Source: Hyphomonadaceae bacterium (GTDB lineage Bacteria; Pseudomonadota; Alphaproteobacteria; Caulobacterales; Aquidulcibacteraceae). Taken from it: a stretch of DNA of 17,864 nucleotides. Shown here in pieces: positions 1 through 7,461 of this stretch. The notes below the pieces were generated by a model. The model was not told where the DNA came from, searched no databases, and was given only the letters and a program-made list of their open reading frames with translations. A program made the position numbers and the translations under genes. How positions within the stretch are numbered: position 1 is the stretch's first letter; every line of letters starts with the position of its first letter. The stretch lies in assembly GCA_025458365.1 (NCBI GenBank), contig JALOSP010000004.1, positions 1-17,864 of the forward strand, read 5' to 3'.

Positions 1-389
1 CCGGGCCTCTGCCAGACAATGCTGCCGAACTGCTGTCCAGCGCCGCGACCCGTACAGCCATCGGTGCCTTGGAGGACGCGTTCGATCTGGTCGTGATCGA
101 CTGCCCGCCCTTGTTGGGGCTTGCTGATTCCCCGATCCTCTCGCGTTTGGTTGAAACCGCGATCTATGTCATCGCCGCCAATGTCACCAACCGCACAGTG
201 ATCAGCCGTTCCATACAGAGATTGAAAGCCGCTGGCGGCCACGTCTCAGGCGTAATTCTGACCAAGTTCGATCCCAAGCGGGAAAGCTACGGCGGTTATG
301 ACTATGAATCGTCTTACGGAGACTATGCCTACAATTACGGCAGCACACCATCCAAGGCTGACAACCAAGCCAGCAACCGAACAGGGTAA
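1..389 (+). CDS. BY-kinase / polysaccharide co-polymerase tyrosine kinase, C-terminal part
   Basis: The frame is open from base 3 and starts upstream of the window, so only the last ~128 residues are visible. It reads as the C-terminal half of a bacterial tyrosine kinase of the Wzc/CpsD/ExoP cytoplasmic type. The family segment ending in PDNAAELLSS is followed by the Walker B-like stretch VVIDCPPLLG and the usual alpha/beta region ending in GVILTKFDP. The tail has a cluster of seven tyrosines (SYGGYDYESSYGDYAYNY), the autophosphorylation tail typical of these kinases. Such proteins control chain length and export of capsule or exopolysaccharide through cycles of autophosphorylation and oligomerisation at the inner membrane. 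The neighbouring sugar-biosynthesis genes support this role. Whether the kinase is fused to a Wzz transmembrane domain cannot be seen here. The family is clear; the exact subfamily is not. Confidence 0.85.
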   Translation, partial: GPLPDNAAELLSSAATRTAIGALEDAFDLVVIDCPPLLGLADSPILSRLVETAIYVIAANVTNRTVISRSIQRLKAAGGHVSGVILTKFDPKRESYGGYDYESSYGDYAYNYGSTPSKADNQASNRTG

Positions 390-703
390 AGTGTGCTAGC
401 CAAACGTCGGCCATTCTCGCTGATATTGAAAACACTGCGCGCCAGCGCAGGCCTCAACCATAGCAGGTCATCCATGGCGTTATTTCCTCAACACCACCAG
501 TGAGTGAAGAACCAATCACCAAGGGAACCCGTTTAACTGGTCTTGAGCCTGGCGGGTCAGTTGTTTGATTGTCGAGGGATGGCCGATGGGCCTCCTAGAA
601 ACTTGCCAAGTGCCGCCGCCGCCGGGTTGACCTTTGCAGGGAGAGCGCACAGACGGGCCGCGCTGTCGACGTCTGGTGCGAGCAGAGTATCAAGGATACG
701 GCA
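390..703. other. Intergenic region without a recognisable gene
   Basis: These 314 bases separate the kinase from the aminotransferase. I see no convincing reading frame, no strong terminator hairpin with a T-run and no clear sigma-70 hexamers. The only functional signal I can support is the AAGGA ribosome binding site at 692-696, seven bases before the aminotransferase start. A promoter for the downstream pair could lie here but I cannot place it. Confidence 0.5.
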
Positions 704-1846
704 ATGAGCATGACACGAATTTATCTTTCCGCCCCGCATATGGGTGGGCAAGAGCTAGAAAACGTACGCGAAGTGTTTGCGTCGAACTGGATTGCTCCAC
801 TCGGCCCGGCGTTGAACGCCTTTGAAGCCCGGCTCTCGGCCTATACCGGAGTGGCCCATGTGACTGGGCTGTCGAGCGGAACCGCTGCCCTGCACCTGGC
901 GCTGCGATTGAGCGGGGTCGGGCCGGGTGATGCAGTCTGGTCGCCGTCGATGACATTCGTCGGTGGAGTTGCTCCTATCCTCTATCAGGGTGCCTATCCG
1001 GTTTTCCTCGACTGCGATGCAACCACTGTGATCGATCTGGATCTGTTGGAAGCCGAACTTGAGATTGCCGCGCGCGAAGGTGTCCTTCCCAAAGCGTTAA
1101 TCACCACCGATCTGTATGGACTGATGCCCGACCAGCGCCGGATCGAAGCCCTCCGGGCGAAGTTCGGCTTTATCTGGATCAGTGATTCGGCCGAGGCTCT
1201 CGGCTCTCGGATCGACGGTGTTCACGCAGGCAAAGGCGCCGATTTCGTCGTCCTGTCCTTCAATGGCAACAAAATCATCACGACTTCGGGTGGGGGAGCA
1301 TTGGCCTCCGACAGTCCGGCGCTGATCGAACGGGCCATGTTCCTGGCCACTCAGGCCCGTGAACCGGCACCACACTACGAGCACGCGACCTGGGGATACA
1401 ATTACCGTCTTTCCAATGTCTGTGCAGCCATTGGCCTTGGCCAGATGGATGTCATTGATGAGAGGGTGGCACAGCGCCGGGCAGTGCACGACCGTTATCG
1501 CGCAGAACTCGGCCAGCTGCCAGGGCTCACCTTCATGGATGAACCATCTGGTCATCATGCCAATCGCTGGCTGACGACCATCACCGTCGATCCGGCTACC
1601 GCCGGGACTGATCGTGAGACGATCCGGCTCGCGTTGGAGGCTGCCAATATCGAATCGCGGCCGTTGTGGAAGCCGATGCACATGCAACCGGCGTTCGAAC
1701 AGTACCGATATATCGGTGGAACCGTATGCGAGGCCTTGTTCGAACGAGGCCTTTGTCTGCCCTCTTGTTCGTCAATGACCGAAGTGGAGATGGATCGGGT
1801 GCTCGCAGCGTTATTCGACGTCCTTCCTGCTGCCGGTCGGAGTTAA
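704..1846 (+). CDS. DegT/DnrJ/EryC1/StrS-family PLP-dependent sugar aminotransferase (PglE/EpsN-like)
   Basis: This 380-residue protein is full length for the family. It has the phosphate-binding SSGTAALHLAL stretch (about residues 57-67), the aspartate that pairs with the PLP ring nitrogen in SDSAEALGS (D161), and the Schiff-base lysine in SFNGNKIITTSGGG (K190). Members transaminate nucleotide-linked 4-keto sugars with glutamate in the cytoplasm. The PglE/EpsN branch makes UDP-4-amino-4,6-dideoxy-GlcNAc on the way to bacillosamine-type sugars. The start ATG at 704 has AAGGA at 692-696; an ATG two codons later is a weaker alternative. The next gene begins three bases after the stop and is PglC-like, which fits a bacillosamine-type product. 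The substrate is inferred from that pairing. The matching 4,6-dehydratase and acetyltransferase are not in the window. Confidence 0.87.
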   Translation: MSMTRIYLSAPHMGGQELENVREVFASNWIAPLGPALNAFEARLSAYTGVAHVTGLSSGTAALHLALRLSGVGPGDAVWSPSMTFVGGVAPILYQGAYPVFLDCDATTVIDLDLLEAELEIAAREGVLPKALITTDLYGLMPDQRRIEALRAKFGFIWISDSAEALGSRIDGVHAGKGADFVVLSFNGNKIITTSGGGALASDSPALIERAMFLATQAREPAPHYEHATWGYNYRLSNVCAAIGLGQMDVIDERVAQRRAVHDRYRAELGQLPGLTFMDEPSGHHANRWLTTITVDPATAGTDRETIRLALEAANIESRPLWKPMHMQPAFEQYRYIGGTVCEALFERGLCLPSCSSMTEVEMDRVLAALFDVLPAAGRS

Positions 1847-1849
1847 GCC

Positions 1850-2455
1850 ATGAAGCGGTTGATCGATCTCACGGGTTCGGCGGTGCTGCTGCTTGTAGCC
1901 TGGCCTGTCATGTTGGTAACCGCCCTCCTGGTGCGCGTCTTCCTTGGATCGCCGGTGATTTTCTCCCAGGTCCGGCCCGGCTTGGGCGGCAAGCCCTTCA
2001 CACTCTTCAAATTCCGCAGCATGCGTGATGCCGTCGACAGTCGGGGAAATCCATTGCCTGATGAGGCAAGGCTGACGCCGTTTGGCAAAGCTCTGCGTGC
2101 AACCTCGCTCGATGAGCTGCCGCAGCTCTGGAATGTGCTGCGTGGCGACATGAGCTTCATCGGGCCGCGGCCATTGTTGTTGCAATATTTGCCGCTTTAC
2201 ACGCCACGCCAGGCACGACGGCACGAGGTCCGGCCTGGCCTTACAGGGCTTGCCCAGGCAAGGGGCCGCAACAGCCTGTCCTGGGATGAGAAGTTCGAGC
2301 TTGATGTGACTTATGTCGAGACCCGGAGCCTGTGGCTCGATATCAAGATCGTCTGGTGGACCATCACCGCGATTCTGGGACGAAAGGGCATCAACAGCGC
2401 ATCAGCCGCAACCATGGAAGCCTTTACCGGGTCGCAAGATCGCTTGAATTCCTGA
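1850..2455 (+). CDS. Small polyprenyl-phosphate phosphoglycosyl transferase, PglC-like
   Basis: This 201-residue sugar transferase is the minimal catalytic unit of the monotopic phosphoglycosyl transferases (bacterial sugar transferase family). An N-terminal hydrophobic re-entrant helix lies at about residues 7-32. It is followed by QVRPG, the FKFRSM motif (53-58), the catalytic Asp-Glu pair in SLDELPQLWN (D88/E89), GDMSFIGPRPLL and RPGLTGLAQ. The enzyme transfers sugar-1-phosphate from a UDP-sugar to undecaprenyl phosphate at the inner membrane and so starts a repeat unit. The short length and lack of the five-helix WbaP/WcaJ N-terminus match PglC/EpsL rather than the larger enzymes. The start is three bases after the aminotransferase stop, with GGAG at 1839-1842, so the two genes are co-transcribed. 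The exact sugar is inferred from the neighbour. Confidence 0.88.
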   Translation: MKRLIDLTGSAVLLLVAWPVMLVTALLVRVFLGSPVIFSQVRPGLGGKPFTLFKFRSMRDAVDSRGNPLPDEARLTPFGKALRATSLDELPQLWNVLRGDMSFIGPRPLLLQYLPLYTPRQARRHEVRPGLTGLAQARGRNSLSWDEKFELDVTYVETRSLWLDIKIVWWTITAILGRKGINSASAATMEAFTGSQDRLNS

Positions 2456-2867
2456 TTGTGTCGATTGCCATCCAGAACTGACCCGGAGTCAGGCCTGATG
2501 CCGCATCATCCCAAGCCAGGCTCGTGGAGGTCGGCTTCCAGCTTGTTGCGGGTAAGGCCGGCGGGATTTGCGGCGTCCAGTGCCATGCCGGCATCGCTCG
2601 CATCCGGATGAGGCCCAGGATCAAGAGATTCGCGCGCGGATCCATTTGCAGTGTGGAGGGCGGATCGCTGTCGCTTGCGGCTCGCGCAATGTATTTGGTG
2701 ATGCTGCGCGGCAGCCAATGTCGGCACGACCGAAGACATCCCGTATCCGGCTGGCAGCGCTCGCCAATCCAGTGCTTTCGCCCACATGATCGACCAATGC
2801 ACTTGTGAAATACGGGCGAGCATAGTCGACAGGCTGGTCACCGATCGAGCGGATCGAGGCCCCGGCA
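2456..2867. other. Non-coding or decayed region upstream of the DUF2867-like fragment
   Basis: About 410 bases follow the transferase with no gene I can name. Several short open frames exist on both strands, but none has a ribosome site together with a recognisable motif. A frame on the plus strand at 2702-2884 gives a stretch (MIDQC...RASIVDRL) that loosely resembles the part of a DUF2867 protein preceding the fragment at 2868-3149, which would imply a frameshift. The similarity is weak. A minus-strand frame over 2621-2950 has plausible codon use but I do not recognise its product. A 10-bp palindrome ATGCCGGCAT lies near 2585. Confidence 0.35.
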
Positions 2868-3149
2868 TTGCTGACGGGGAAGGGAGTTGAAACCGCAATG
2901 TCCTCTGACACCCCAAGTCCGGGCGAGCGGCTCGACTTCTTTACTGTCAAGGCCGTGTCAGCCGATCAGATGACTCTATTTCACAGCGACCACCATCTGA
3001 CCGTTACAGTCACACTGGCGCGGATGGACACAGGGGGTAAGCTGTCCGCCCATGTCGAGATCCATAACTGGACAGGGCAGCTCTGCATGGTGCCCGTCCG
3101 ACCGGCGCATGACCCGATTGTCCACACGCTACTGGCAAAGGCAACTTGA
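2868..3149 (+). pseudogene. DUF2867-like C-terminal fragment
   Basis: The frame gives 93 residues from a TTG at 2868, or 83 from the ATG at 2898. The C-terminal part has the signature I know from DUF2867 proteins: a DxHL step in SDHHLTVTVTL, then HNWTGQL, then VRPAHDPIVHTLL. These match the family pattern H-N-x-x-G-x-L ... P-x-H-x-x-I-V closely. Family domains run to about 140 residues, so the first half is missing or lies in another frame just upstream. No good ribosome site precedes either start. It could be a genuine short protein, but a 5'-truncated or frameshifted remnant is more likely. DUF2867 proteins have no established biochemical role. Confidence 0.5.
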
Positions 3150-3159
3150 TCAAATTCGA

Positions 3160-3201
3160 AAGTTGAGCGCGCAACTTCGTTTCCATGGAAACGAAACGCG
3201 C
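3160..3201. repeat. Two overlapping inverted repeats including a perfect 20-bp palindrome
   Basis: TTCGTTTCCATGGAAACGAA at 3176-3195 is a perfect palindrome centred between 3185 and 3186. A second inverted repeat AAGTTG-N6-CAACTT (3160-3165 and 3172-3177) shares its right arm edge with the palindrome, so the two stems compete. GCGCG at 3167-3171 can also pair with CGCGC at 3197-3201 outside the palindrome. The site lies between plus-strand and minus-strand gene ends, which fits a bidirectional terminator or a cruciform. There is no T-run, and an operator or an insertion scar is also possible. Confidence 0.55.
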
Positions 3202-3632
3202 ACCAGTGCCTGAGGCAGCTCAATCTACTCGACCCTCCTCACAGCCACCAGCCGATCTACCAGCCTTTGGAGAACCGGGCGGCGGGGGTGCGTGCGGGCG
3301 AAGGCCGTGCTGGCGATAACCGGCCTTTGCCGGCAGCTGGATTTGCTCACCGCCATTGCCGCCGACGCCGTGCGCCGGGCACGGCGGCTGGCCTTCCATC
3401 TAGCTCGCAGCAGGCCGGGCAGGATTTTCGCACCGGACCCGACCCTGCGCCCCTCTCGCGGCTGGAGCACGCAGGCAGCACTGGCCTTCAATGCCCCGGC
3501 CCACGAAATTGAAACCCGCAACCGGACCCGGCCCAAGCCCCTGCCATCCTTGCGACAGCAAGGCCTGACACACTGGTGTTGGACGGATCGCCCGGTTGTC
3601 GAGTTGCGGGGTATGGGCGTTCGGCAATGCCA
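3202..3632. other. Region with an unassigned GC3-rich open frame, possibly a gene relic
   Basis: Beyond the palindrome there is no recognised gene up to the end of the regulator at 3633. A plus-strand frame is open from just after the TGA at 3211. It includes a possible GTG start at 3292 and runs into the antisense of the regulator gene. Between 3292 and about 3540 its third codon positions are overwhelmingly G or C, as expected of real coding sequence in this genome. The visible peptide is Arg/Ala-rich (AIAADAVRRARRLAFHLARS) and then Pro/Arg-rich. I do not recognise it. High overall GC alone can produce such a frame, so this may be a relic or chance. Confidence 0.3.
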
Positions 3633-4718
3633 TCATCCCAGCCAGCTCGATGCCAGGCTTACGAGACTTGGCAGCCTGGATACTCCGGTCTTGCGCTTGA
3701 TGCTCTTCAAGTGGTGGCGGATGGTTTCGACTGAGCATTTCCGCAGGGCTGCAACCTGCGTAACACTTTCCCCGTGTTTGAGCCAGTCGAGTATGTCCGT
3801 TTCTGTGCCCGTCAGGCCATACGTTCGCATCAAAGCAGCCCGGCCATGACCGATTTCCGGCGACTCCAGCACTTCGACCACCAGCCGTTCGGCGGCATAG
3901 GCGCCAAGGATGTCAGTCCGGTCGTTGCCGGTATGGCGGATTGTCGAAAACCGGAAACAGAAACCGGGAGCAAGCTCGACCTGCTGCGGCCCATGCCGGA
4001 CAGCGTGGCGGCAGGTACTTTCCCACAAGGGCGATTGGATCGGGGAGAAGCCGGGAAATCGCTTGAATAGCACGTCCCAGACCGGGTTCTGGCTGAGTAT
4101 CCGACCTGTGCCCTGCACCAGTGCGACGGCGCCTGAGAAGAAAGTCAGGGTCCCGGCCTGCACTTCAGTGCTGTCATCCAGCCCAATCAGGGTCGCAAAA
4201 GCGACACTTGCCTGAGCGAACTCTTGCTCCAGCTGCTGGACGATTTTGCTTGCCGCATCATCGAAGGGTGGTGCCCTGTCATCTGCTGTCAGCAAGATCG
4301 CAGATCTGCCCCAAGGACGGCTCACATGCAGAACCAGTTCCCGCGAGGTCATTTGCACGACCTGGTCTGACCGGCCCTGCCTCGTGGCGGTCTCGCTGAC
4401 CCGGCTGGCAACAACCGATCGCAGGGCCCCGGTTGCGTGGCCAGCCTCGTCGCCGAGGTATGGGCCTGGAGAGATGAGGCCATCAGATGATGCAAGAATG
4501 GTTCGCGGGTGGTACGTGCCAGATACCTCGATCAGCAGGATCGCCTGGCTGGCGTTTGTACGTCGGGCCAGTTCAGCCAGAAATGCAGGCCAGCCGGCAG
4601 TGTCAGTGACAGCCGACATGAGCAGATCGGACAGCCCCCTCCTTGAGGCTACCCCGGTCGGCCTTGCCCTGCCAGACGGAAGGACGACAATGTTGGAACT
4701 GTCCGCCTCGGCGGCCAT
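3633..4718 (-). CDS. LuxR/GerE-type HTH transcriptional regulator (second of a pair)
   Basis: This 361-residue protein has a C-terminal LuxR-type helix-turn-helix at about residues 303-355 (TGTETDILDW... SVETIRHHLKSIKRKTGVSR). The recognition-helix pattern VETIRHHLKSIKRKTG is characteristic. The first ~290 residues look like a soluble sensory region, possibly GAF/PAS-like, but they lack the Trp/Tyr/Asp pattern of acyl-homoserine-lactone binding domains. I also see no receiver aspartate. The start ATG overlaps the stop of the upstream regulator as TGATG, so translation is coupled and both are made from one mRNA. AGAGG lies about ten bases before the start. The genes are divergent from the pilus operon, so control of that operon is a reasonable inference. 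The HTH call is firm; the ligand and targets are unknown. Confidence 0.85.
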   Translation of the reverse strand: MAAEADSSNIVVLPSGRARPTGVASRRGLSDLLMSAVTDTAGWPAFLAELARRTNASQAILLIEVSGTYHPRTILASSDGLISPGPYLGDEAGHATGALRSVVASRVSETATRQGRSDQVVQMTSRELVLHVSRPWGRSAILLTADDRAPPFDDAASKIVQQLEQEFAQASVAFATLIGLDDSTEVQAGTLTFFSGAVALVQGTGRILSQNPVWDVLFKRFPGFSPIQSPLWESTCRHAVRHGPQQVELAPGFCFRFSTIRHTGNDRTDILGAYAAERLVVEVLESPEIGHGRAALMRTYGLTGTETDILDWLKHGESVTQVAALRKCSVETIRHHLKSIKRKTGVSRLPSLVSLASSWLG

Positions 4719-5863
4719 CAGGCGACGGCCTCTAATCTGTTGGTAAAGTGCAGCAAGGCCCGGACGATGTCTTCTTGCGAGGCATGGCCGCTCTTTTCGC
4801 GCACGCTGCGCAATTGGGACCGCACAGTTTCGTAGGATGTGTTGCGACGGTCGGCGATCATGTCCACCGGCATGCCTGCAGCCAACAATTCGACGACGGC
4901 ACGTTCAGCGACAGAAAGGCCATAGTGCGCGCAAAACCTGTCAGTCCGCGCGGTCAGCCCGTCGAGGTCGACGTCGAGTTCCAGCATGTAATGGCAGGGG
5001 TTGCCCGGCAGTTTCACCAACCGCGCCGCCAGAGCCTGTCCCTGGCTGATGACTGTCAGGCCGGACGCGCCATCGGCTTTGGCCCGTTCGAATGCGCGGG
5101 GCCAGGCGGACTGCCTGGCAGCAAAGCTGGCAAGGTCGAGGCCCGGTTCGGATTGAAGCAGGGCGCTCGCCCGGTCATTGAAAGCGATCAGGCTGCCTTC
5201 GGCATCAAACAGCCCAATCGGTGCATGCATGGCGCGGATCAGATCGCGCGTTGCCTCAAGCCCAGCATGGCTCCCCTGTGAGGCGCGCAAGATGACCATA
5301 GCGCGCTGGAACGCCGGACCAAGTGCCGTCATGCGGGCCCGTTGCTGTTCGGTGAAATGCGGTGCGTCGCGATGCTTCAAGACCGAGAAGAAGCCCCAGA
5401 ACGGGTCCGAAACATCGTTGACCAGCATCATCTGGGCCAGTTCGACAGGTGCCATCTGGATCACCGCTTCCTGGGCGACCTTGTCAGCGTCGAAATCCTG
5501 ATGGGTGATTGCCCGGCCTGGAAACATCGCACACAAAGAGGCGCGCGCGTCTGTTGGGGTGAGGTCTTCATAAATGCTGACTTCCCCGGCGGGCCATTCG
5601 AAGTCCTGCGCAGCCAGGGCGTGCAGCAGGATATGGCCTTTTTCAAAGTCGTACAGGGCCACATGGGCGCCGGTGGCCTCAAACATCGCAGCCAGTTTCT
5701 TCAGCCAGCCGGTCCATTTCGTCAGGTCGATGGCCGCTTCGAACAATTCTTCGGCCATCGCGGCCAGTTCATCGTCCAGCACCGGCAAGGGTGGCGCGGG
5801 CGGCCTGAAGTCAGCTGCGGCCAACTCGAGCGACGGGGTTGGAAACGGTGTCTTGTATGCCAT
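4718..5863 (-). CDS. LuxR/GerE-type HTH transcriptional regulator with a PAS-like region (first of a pair)
   Basis: The protein is 381 residues from the ATG at 5863, which is preceded by a good GAAGGTG ribosome site. An in-frame ATG at 5926 would add 21 residues but lacks one. The C-terminus is a LuxR-type HTH at about residues 317-375 (SVAERAVVELLAAGMPVDMIADRRNTSYETVRSQLRSV). A stretch in the middle, MHAPIGLFDAEGSLIAFNDRA, reads like a PAS core. The N-terminal ~170 residues hold a further possible sensory fold around HVALYDFEKGHILLHALAAQ. It resembles its partner downstream in layout: long sensory part, terminal HTH, similar length. The pair could arise from an old duplication or form a heterodimer. 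No luxI-like gene is visible. Its promoter must lie in the divergent region shared with the pilus genes. Confidence 0.85.
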   Translation of the reverse strand: MAYKTPFPTPSLELAAADFRPPAPPLPVLDDELAAMAEELFEAAIDLTKWTGWLKKLAAMFEATGAHVALYDFEKGHILLHALAAQDFEWPAGEVSIYEDLTPTDARASLCAMFPGRAITHQDFDADKVAQEAVIQMAPVELAQMMLVNDVSDPFWGFFSVLKHRDAPHFTEQQRARMTALGPAFQRAMVILRASQGSHAGLEATRDLIRAMHAPIGLFDAEGSLIAFNDRASALLQSEPGLDLASFAARQSAWPRAFERAKADGASGLTVISQGQALAARLVKLPGNPCHYMLELDVDLDGLTARTDRFCAHYGLSVAERAVVELLAAGMPVDMIADRRNTSYETVRSQLRSVREKSGHASQEDIVRALLHFTNRLEAVA

Positions 5864-6256
5864 CACGATCACCTTCGATGTTCGCACGGTGCAACGGTCA
5901 GCCATACAGCACACCATCGGGGTCAACGGACCATTATCTGTACGAAATCACAAGCAGTCTGCCGAACCAATCGGTAGCGATAGGGTATGTCCTGCGCATA
6001 CCCCAAAGTGGTGGCATCTGGAAGCGATCCAGCTTCGAACGACCCGAGCCTCGCTGGCAGATCGTCATTCTGGCGGCTTGGAGTGATCTCAGCGGAATGG
6101 GGAGGGTCCGCTCCGGATCCCCTCTTGAGGTCAATTGCCGCAGAAAAAATCGTTAATTTTCCGTTTATAACCAATTTGGGTGATGAATCCTTCCCGGTCT
6201 CGCCTCACTGAAATGTCAGGTAAGCAACGGCGATGCACCGTTGACTGGGGGTTCAG
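5864..6256. promoter_or_regulatory. Divergent control region between the regulator pair and the pilus operon
   Basis: These 393 bases separate the two oppositely directed transcription units. I see no gene in them. The notable elements are the inverted repeat at 5983-6003 (listed separately), a smaller inverted repeat GAAGC-N6-GCTTC at 6021-6036, TTGAGGTCAA at 6125-6134, and an AT-rich stretch at about 6141-6178 that stands out against the GC-rich background. The AT-rich stretch contains TATAAC at 6166-6171, a plausible -10 for the pilus operon. I cannot find a matching -35 at 16-18 bases, which would suit an activator-dependent promoter. The short intervals to both starts make this the natural target of the two LuxR-type proteins. 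Confidence 0.6.
5983..6003. promoter_or_regulatory. Inverted repeat GGGTATG-N7-CATACCC, candidate operator
   Basis: The two 7-base arms are perfect complements separated by seven bases (TCCTGCG), making a 21-bp dyad. That size suits a dimeric HTH regulator. It sits 120 bases upstream of the regulator-pair start and about 250 bases upstream of the first pilus gene, in the shared divergent region. An autoregulatory or activator site for the LuxR-type pair is the simplest reading. Only one copy was noticed, so the assignment is inference. Confidence 0.45.
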
Positions 6257-6871
6257 GTGGGCAAGATGCCAGCCGTCATCGGCGGGATCGCACTCGTGTT
6301 TGCTTCGTGCTGCGCGGGCACGGCAGGCGCCCAATTGAGCGGGCGGCCGCAGACCCTCGACTTTGAGGTGACAGGACTGGTTGCCACGTCCTGTGCGGCA
6401 ACGTCCGGCGACATTGGCGCCCAGATCACCCAAGCACTGGCCGGCGCACGCCCCGGTGACACACGCCAGGTCGGCTTCAGTCTCGACTGCAACAAGCCAT
6501 TCCGGGTGCGGGTTCAATCCGCCAATGGCGGGCTGACACTGGCAGGAATGAGTGCCCAGGACCGGGCCGCCGCCGTGCGCGACGGACTGCAGCCAGTGCT
6601 CGATTACGCGGTGGGGATCGACCTGCCATACCGGGCCTTGACCGGCGCCGATGATCGGCTGGTGTCGGTGTGCCAGTCTGCCGCCGCGCTGGTCTTGAAT
6701 GCACCGGCGACGGCAGAGTGCGCACTTGGCGGGCCGGATGGCGTTGTGGTGCCGGGGCTCTCACTCGATCAGCCCGGTTCCTTTCAGATCAATCTGGCCA
6801 TGCCGGACAGGCCGCTGGTGGCCGGTCGTCTCAGCGACACCATCGTTATCGTCATCGAGGCGGTGCGATGA
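6257..6871 (+). CDS. Secreted pilus subunit 1 of a Csu-like chaperone-usher system
   Basis: This 204-residue protein begins at a GTG at 6257. An ATG at 6266 (201 residues) is an equally good choice because AGGTGG lies just before it. A signal peptide ends near GTAGA, before QLSGRP. The mature part is beta-rich. It has VATSCAAT, GFSLDCNKPFRVRVQSANGG, VCQSAAAL and ECALGG, four cysteines that could form two disulfides, and it ends in a strand-like TIVIVIEAV. The cysteine plus SANGG pattern is like pilins of the spore-coat-U/archaic type. It is the first of three secreted subunits upstream of a chaperone, matching the place of the first subunit in csu operons. Its role as major or minor subunit is not certain. 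The next start overlaps its stop as ATGA. Confidence 0.7.
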   Translation: MGKMPAVIGGIALVFASCCAGTAGAQLSGRPQTLDFEVTGLVATSCAATSGDIGAQITQALAGARPGDTRQVGFSLDCNKPFRVRVQSANGGLTLAGMSAQDRAAAVRDGLQPVLDYAVGIDLPYRALTGADDRLVSVCQSAAALVLNAPATAECALGGPDGVVVPGLSLDQPGSFQINLAMPDRPLVAGRLSDTIVIVIEAVR

Positions 6872-7461
6872 AGGCGCACACATCAATCTCCGTGCTGGTT
6901 GCAGCCGCCACAGCCGTGGCTGCCGGTCCGGCGCCTGCCCAGAGCAGCGGGGAGATCACGATCGTGTCTGAGCCCGCCTGCGCGCTGGAAGGCGTACTGC
7001 AGCCAGTCACGGTGTCGGTCAGCCCCAGTGGTGCGGCCACCGCTGACAATGGCGGATCGGCGGGCCGTGTGACCATCCTGTGCAACACCGGCGGTGCCAC
7101 GATTGCTGTGGGGTCTGACGCCATGACCACCGATGCGGTGATCGACCCGTCCGAACTCAACCGGTTCACCCGCGAGATCGACTTTGCCGCCTATGCCCAG
7201 GTGCCAGGCGGCGCCAATGCCGGTTACCGGCTGGCTTCGCGGCCCGGTATCTTTGGCGCCTGGCAGCGTGCTGCGATCAATGCGGGCAATCCTTCGAGAC
7301 GCCGGCTGGAGCTGGACATCAGCGCCACCGGTTTTTCCACATCACAACGCATGCCGGTCGCGGGCCGGTATCGCGGCCGAATTTGCGTCACGATCAGTCC
7401 CACGGGCCTGCCTGCCCCTGCCAATGCGCAGGCGACAGCCGGGTGCGGGGGCGGCTCGTGA
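6868..7461 (+). CDS. Secreted pilus subunit 2, paralogue of the probable major pilin
   Basis: The start ATG at 6868 overlaps the previous stop by four bases (ATGA), so translation is coupled. The product is 197 residues with a signal peptide ending at about residue 24 (PAPA before QSSGE). The mature region aligns by eye with the subunit at 7740. Both share a PACALxGxLxP start, a VTVxCNTxxAxxxVGSxxM step, an IDFAAYAQ/IAFNANAQ strand, and a late strand ending in GRYRGRICVTISP versus GAYAGTMCLTVSP. The conserved cysteines at CAL, CNT and IC/MC fit disulfide-stabilised pilin folds. It is probably a minor or adapter subunit exported to the periplasm for assembly by the chaperone and usher downstream. 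Confidence 0.72.
   Translation: MKAHTSISVLVAAATAVAAGPAPAQSSGEITIVSEPACALEGVLQPVTVSVSPSGAATADNGGSAGRVTILCNTGGATIAVGSDAMTTDAVIDPSELNRFTREIDFAAYAQVPGGANAGYRLASRPGIFGAWQRAAINAGNPSRRRLELDISATGFSTSQRMPVAGRYRGRICVTISPTGLPAPANAQATAGCGGGS

Noticed and set aside
5864..5926. A 21-residue N-terminal extension of the first regulator from an ATG at 5926
   Set aside because: The ATG at 5863 has a good GAAGGTG ribosome site, and the extension MTPMVCCMADRC is unlike the rest of the protein.
5342..5977. A 211-residue plus-strand frame opposite the first regulator
   Set aside because: The LuxR HTH on the minus strand is unmistakable. The plus frame has no motif and extends through the regulator's upstream region by chance.
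6257..6340. Lipoprotein signal (FASC) in the first pilus subunit
   Set aside because: Phe at -3 is a poor lipobox, and a normal signal peptidase I site (GTAGA before Q) lies just downstream, as in the other subunits.
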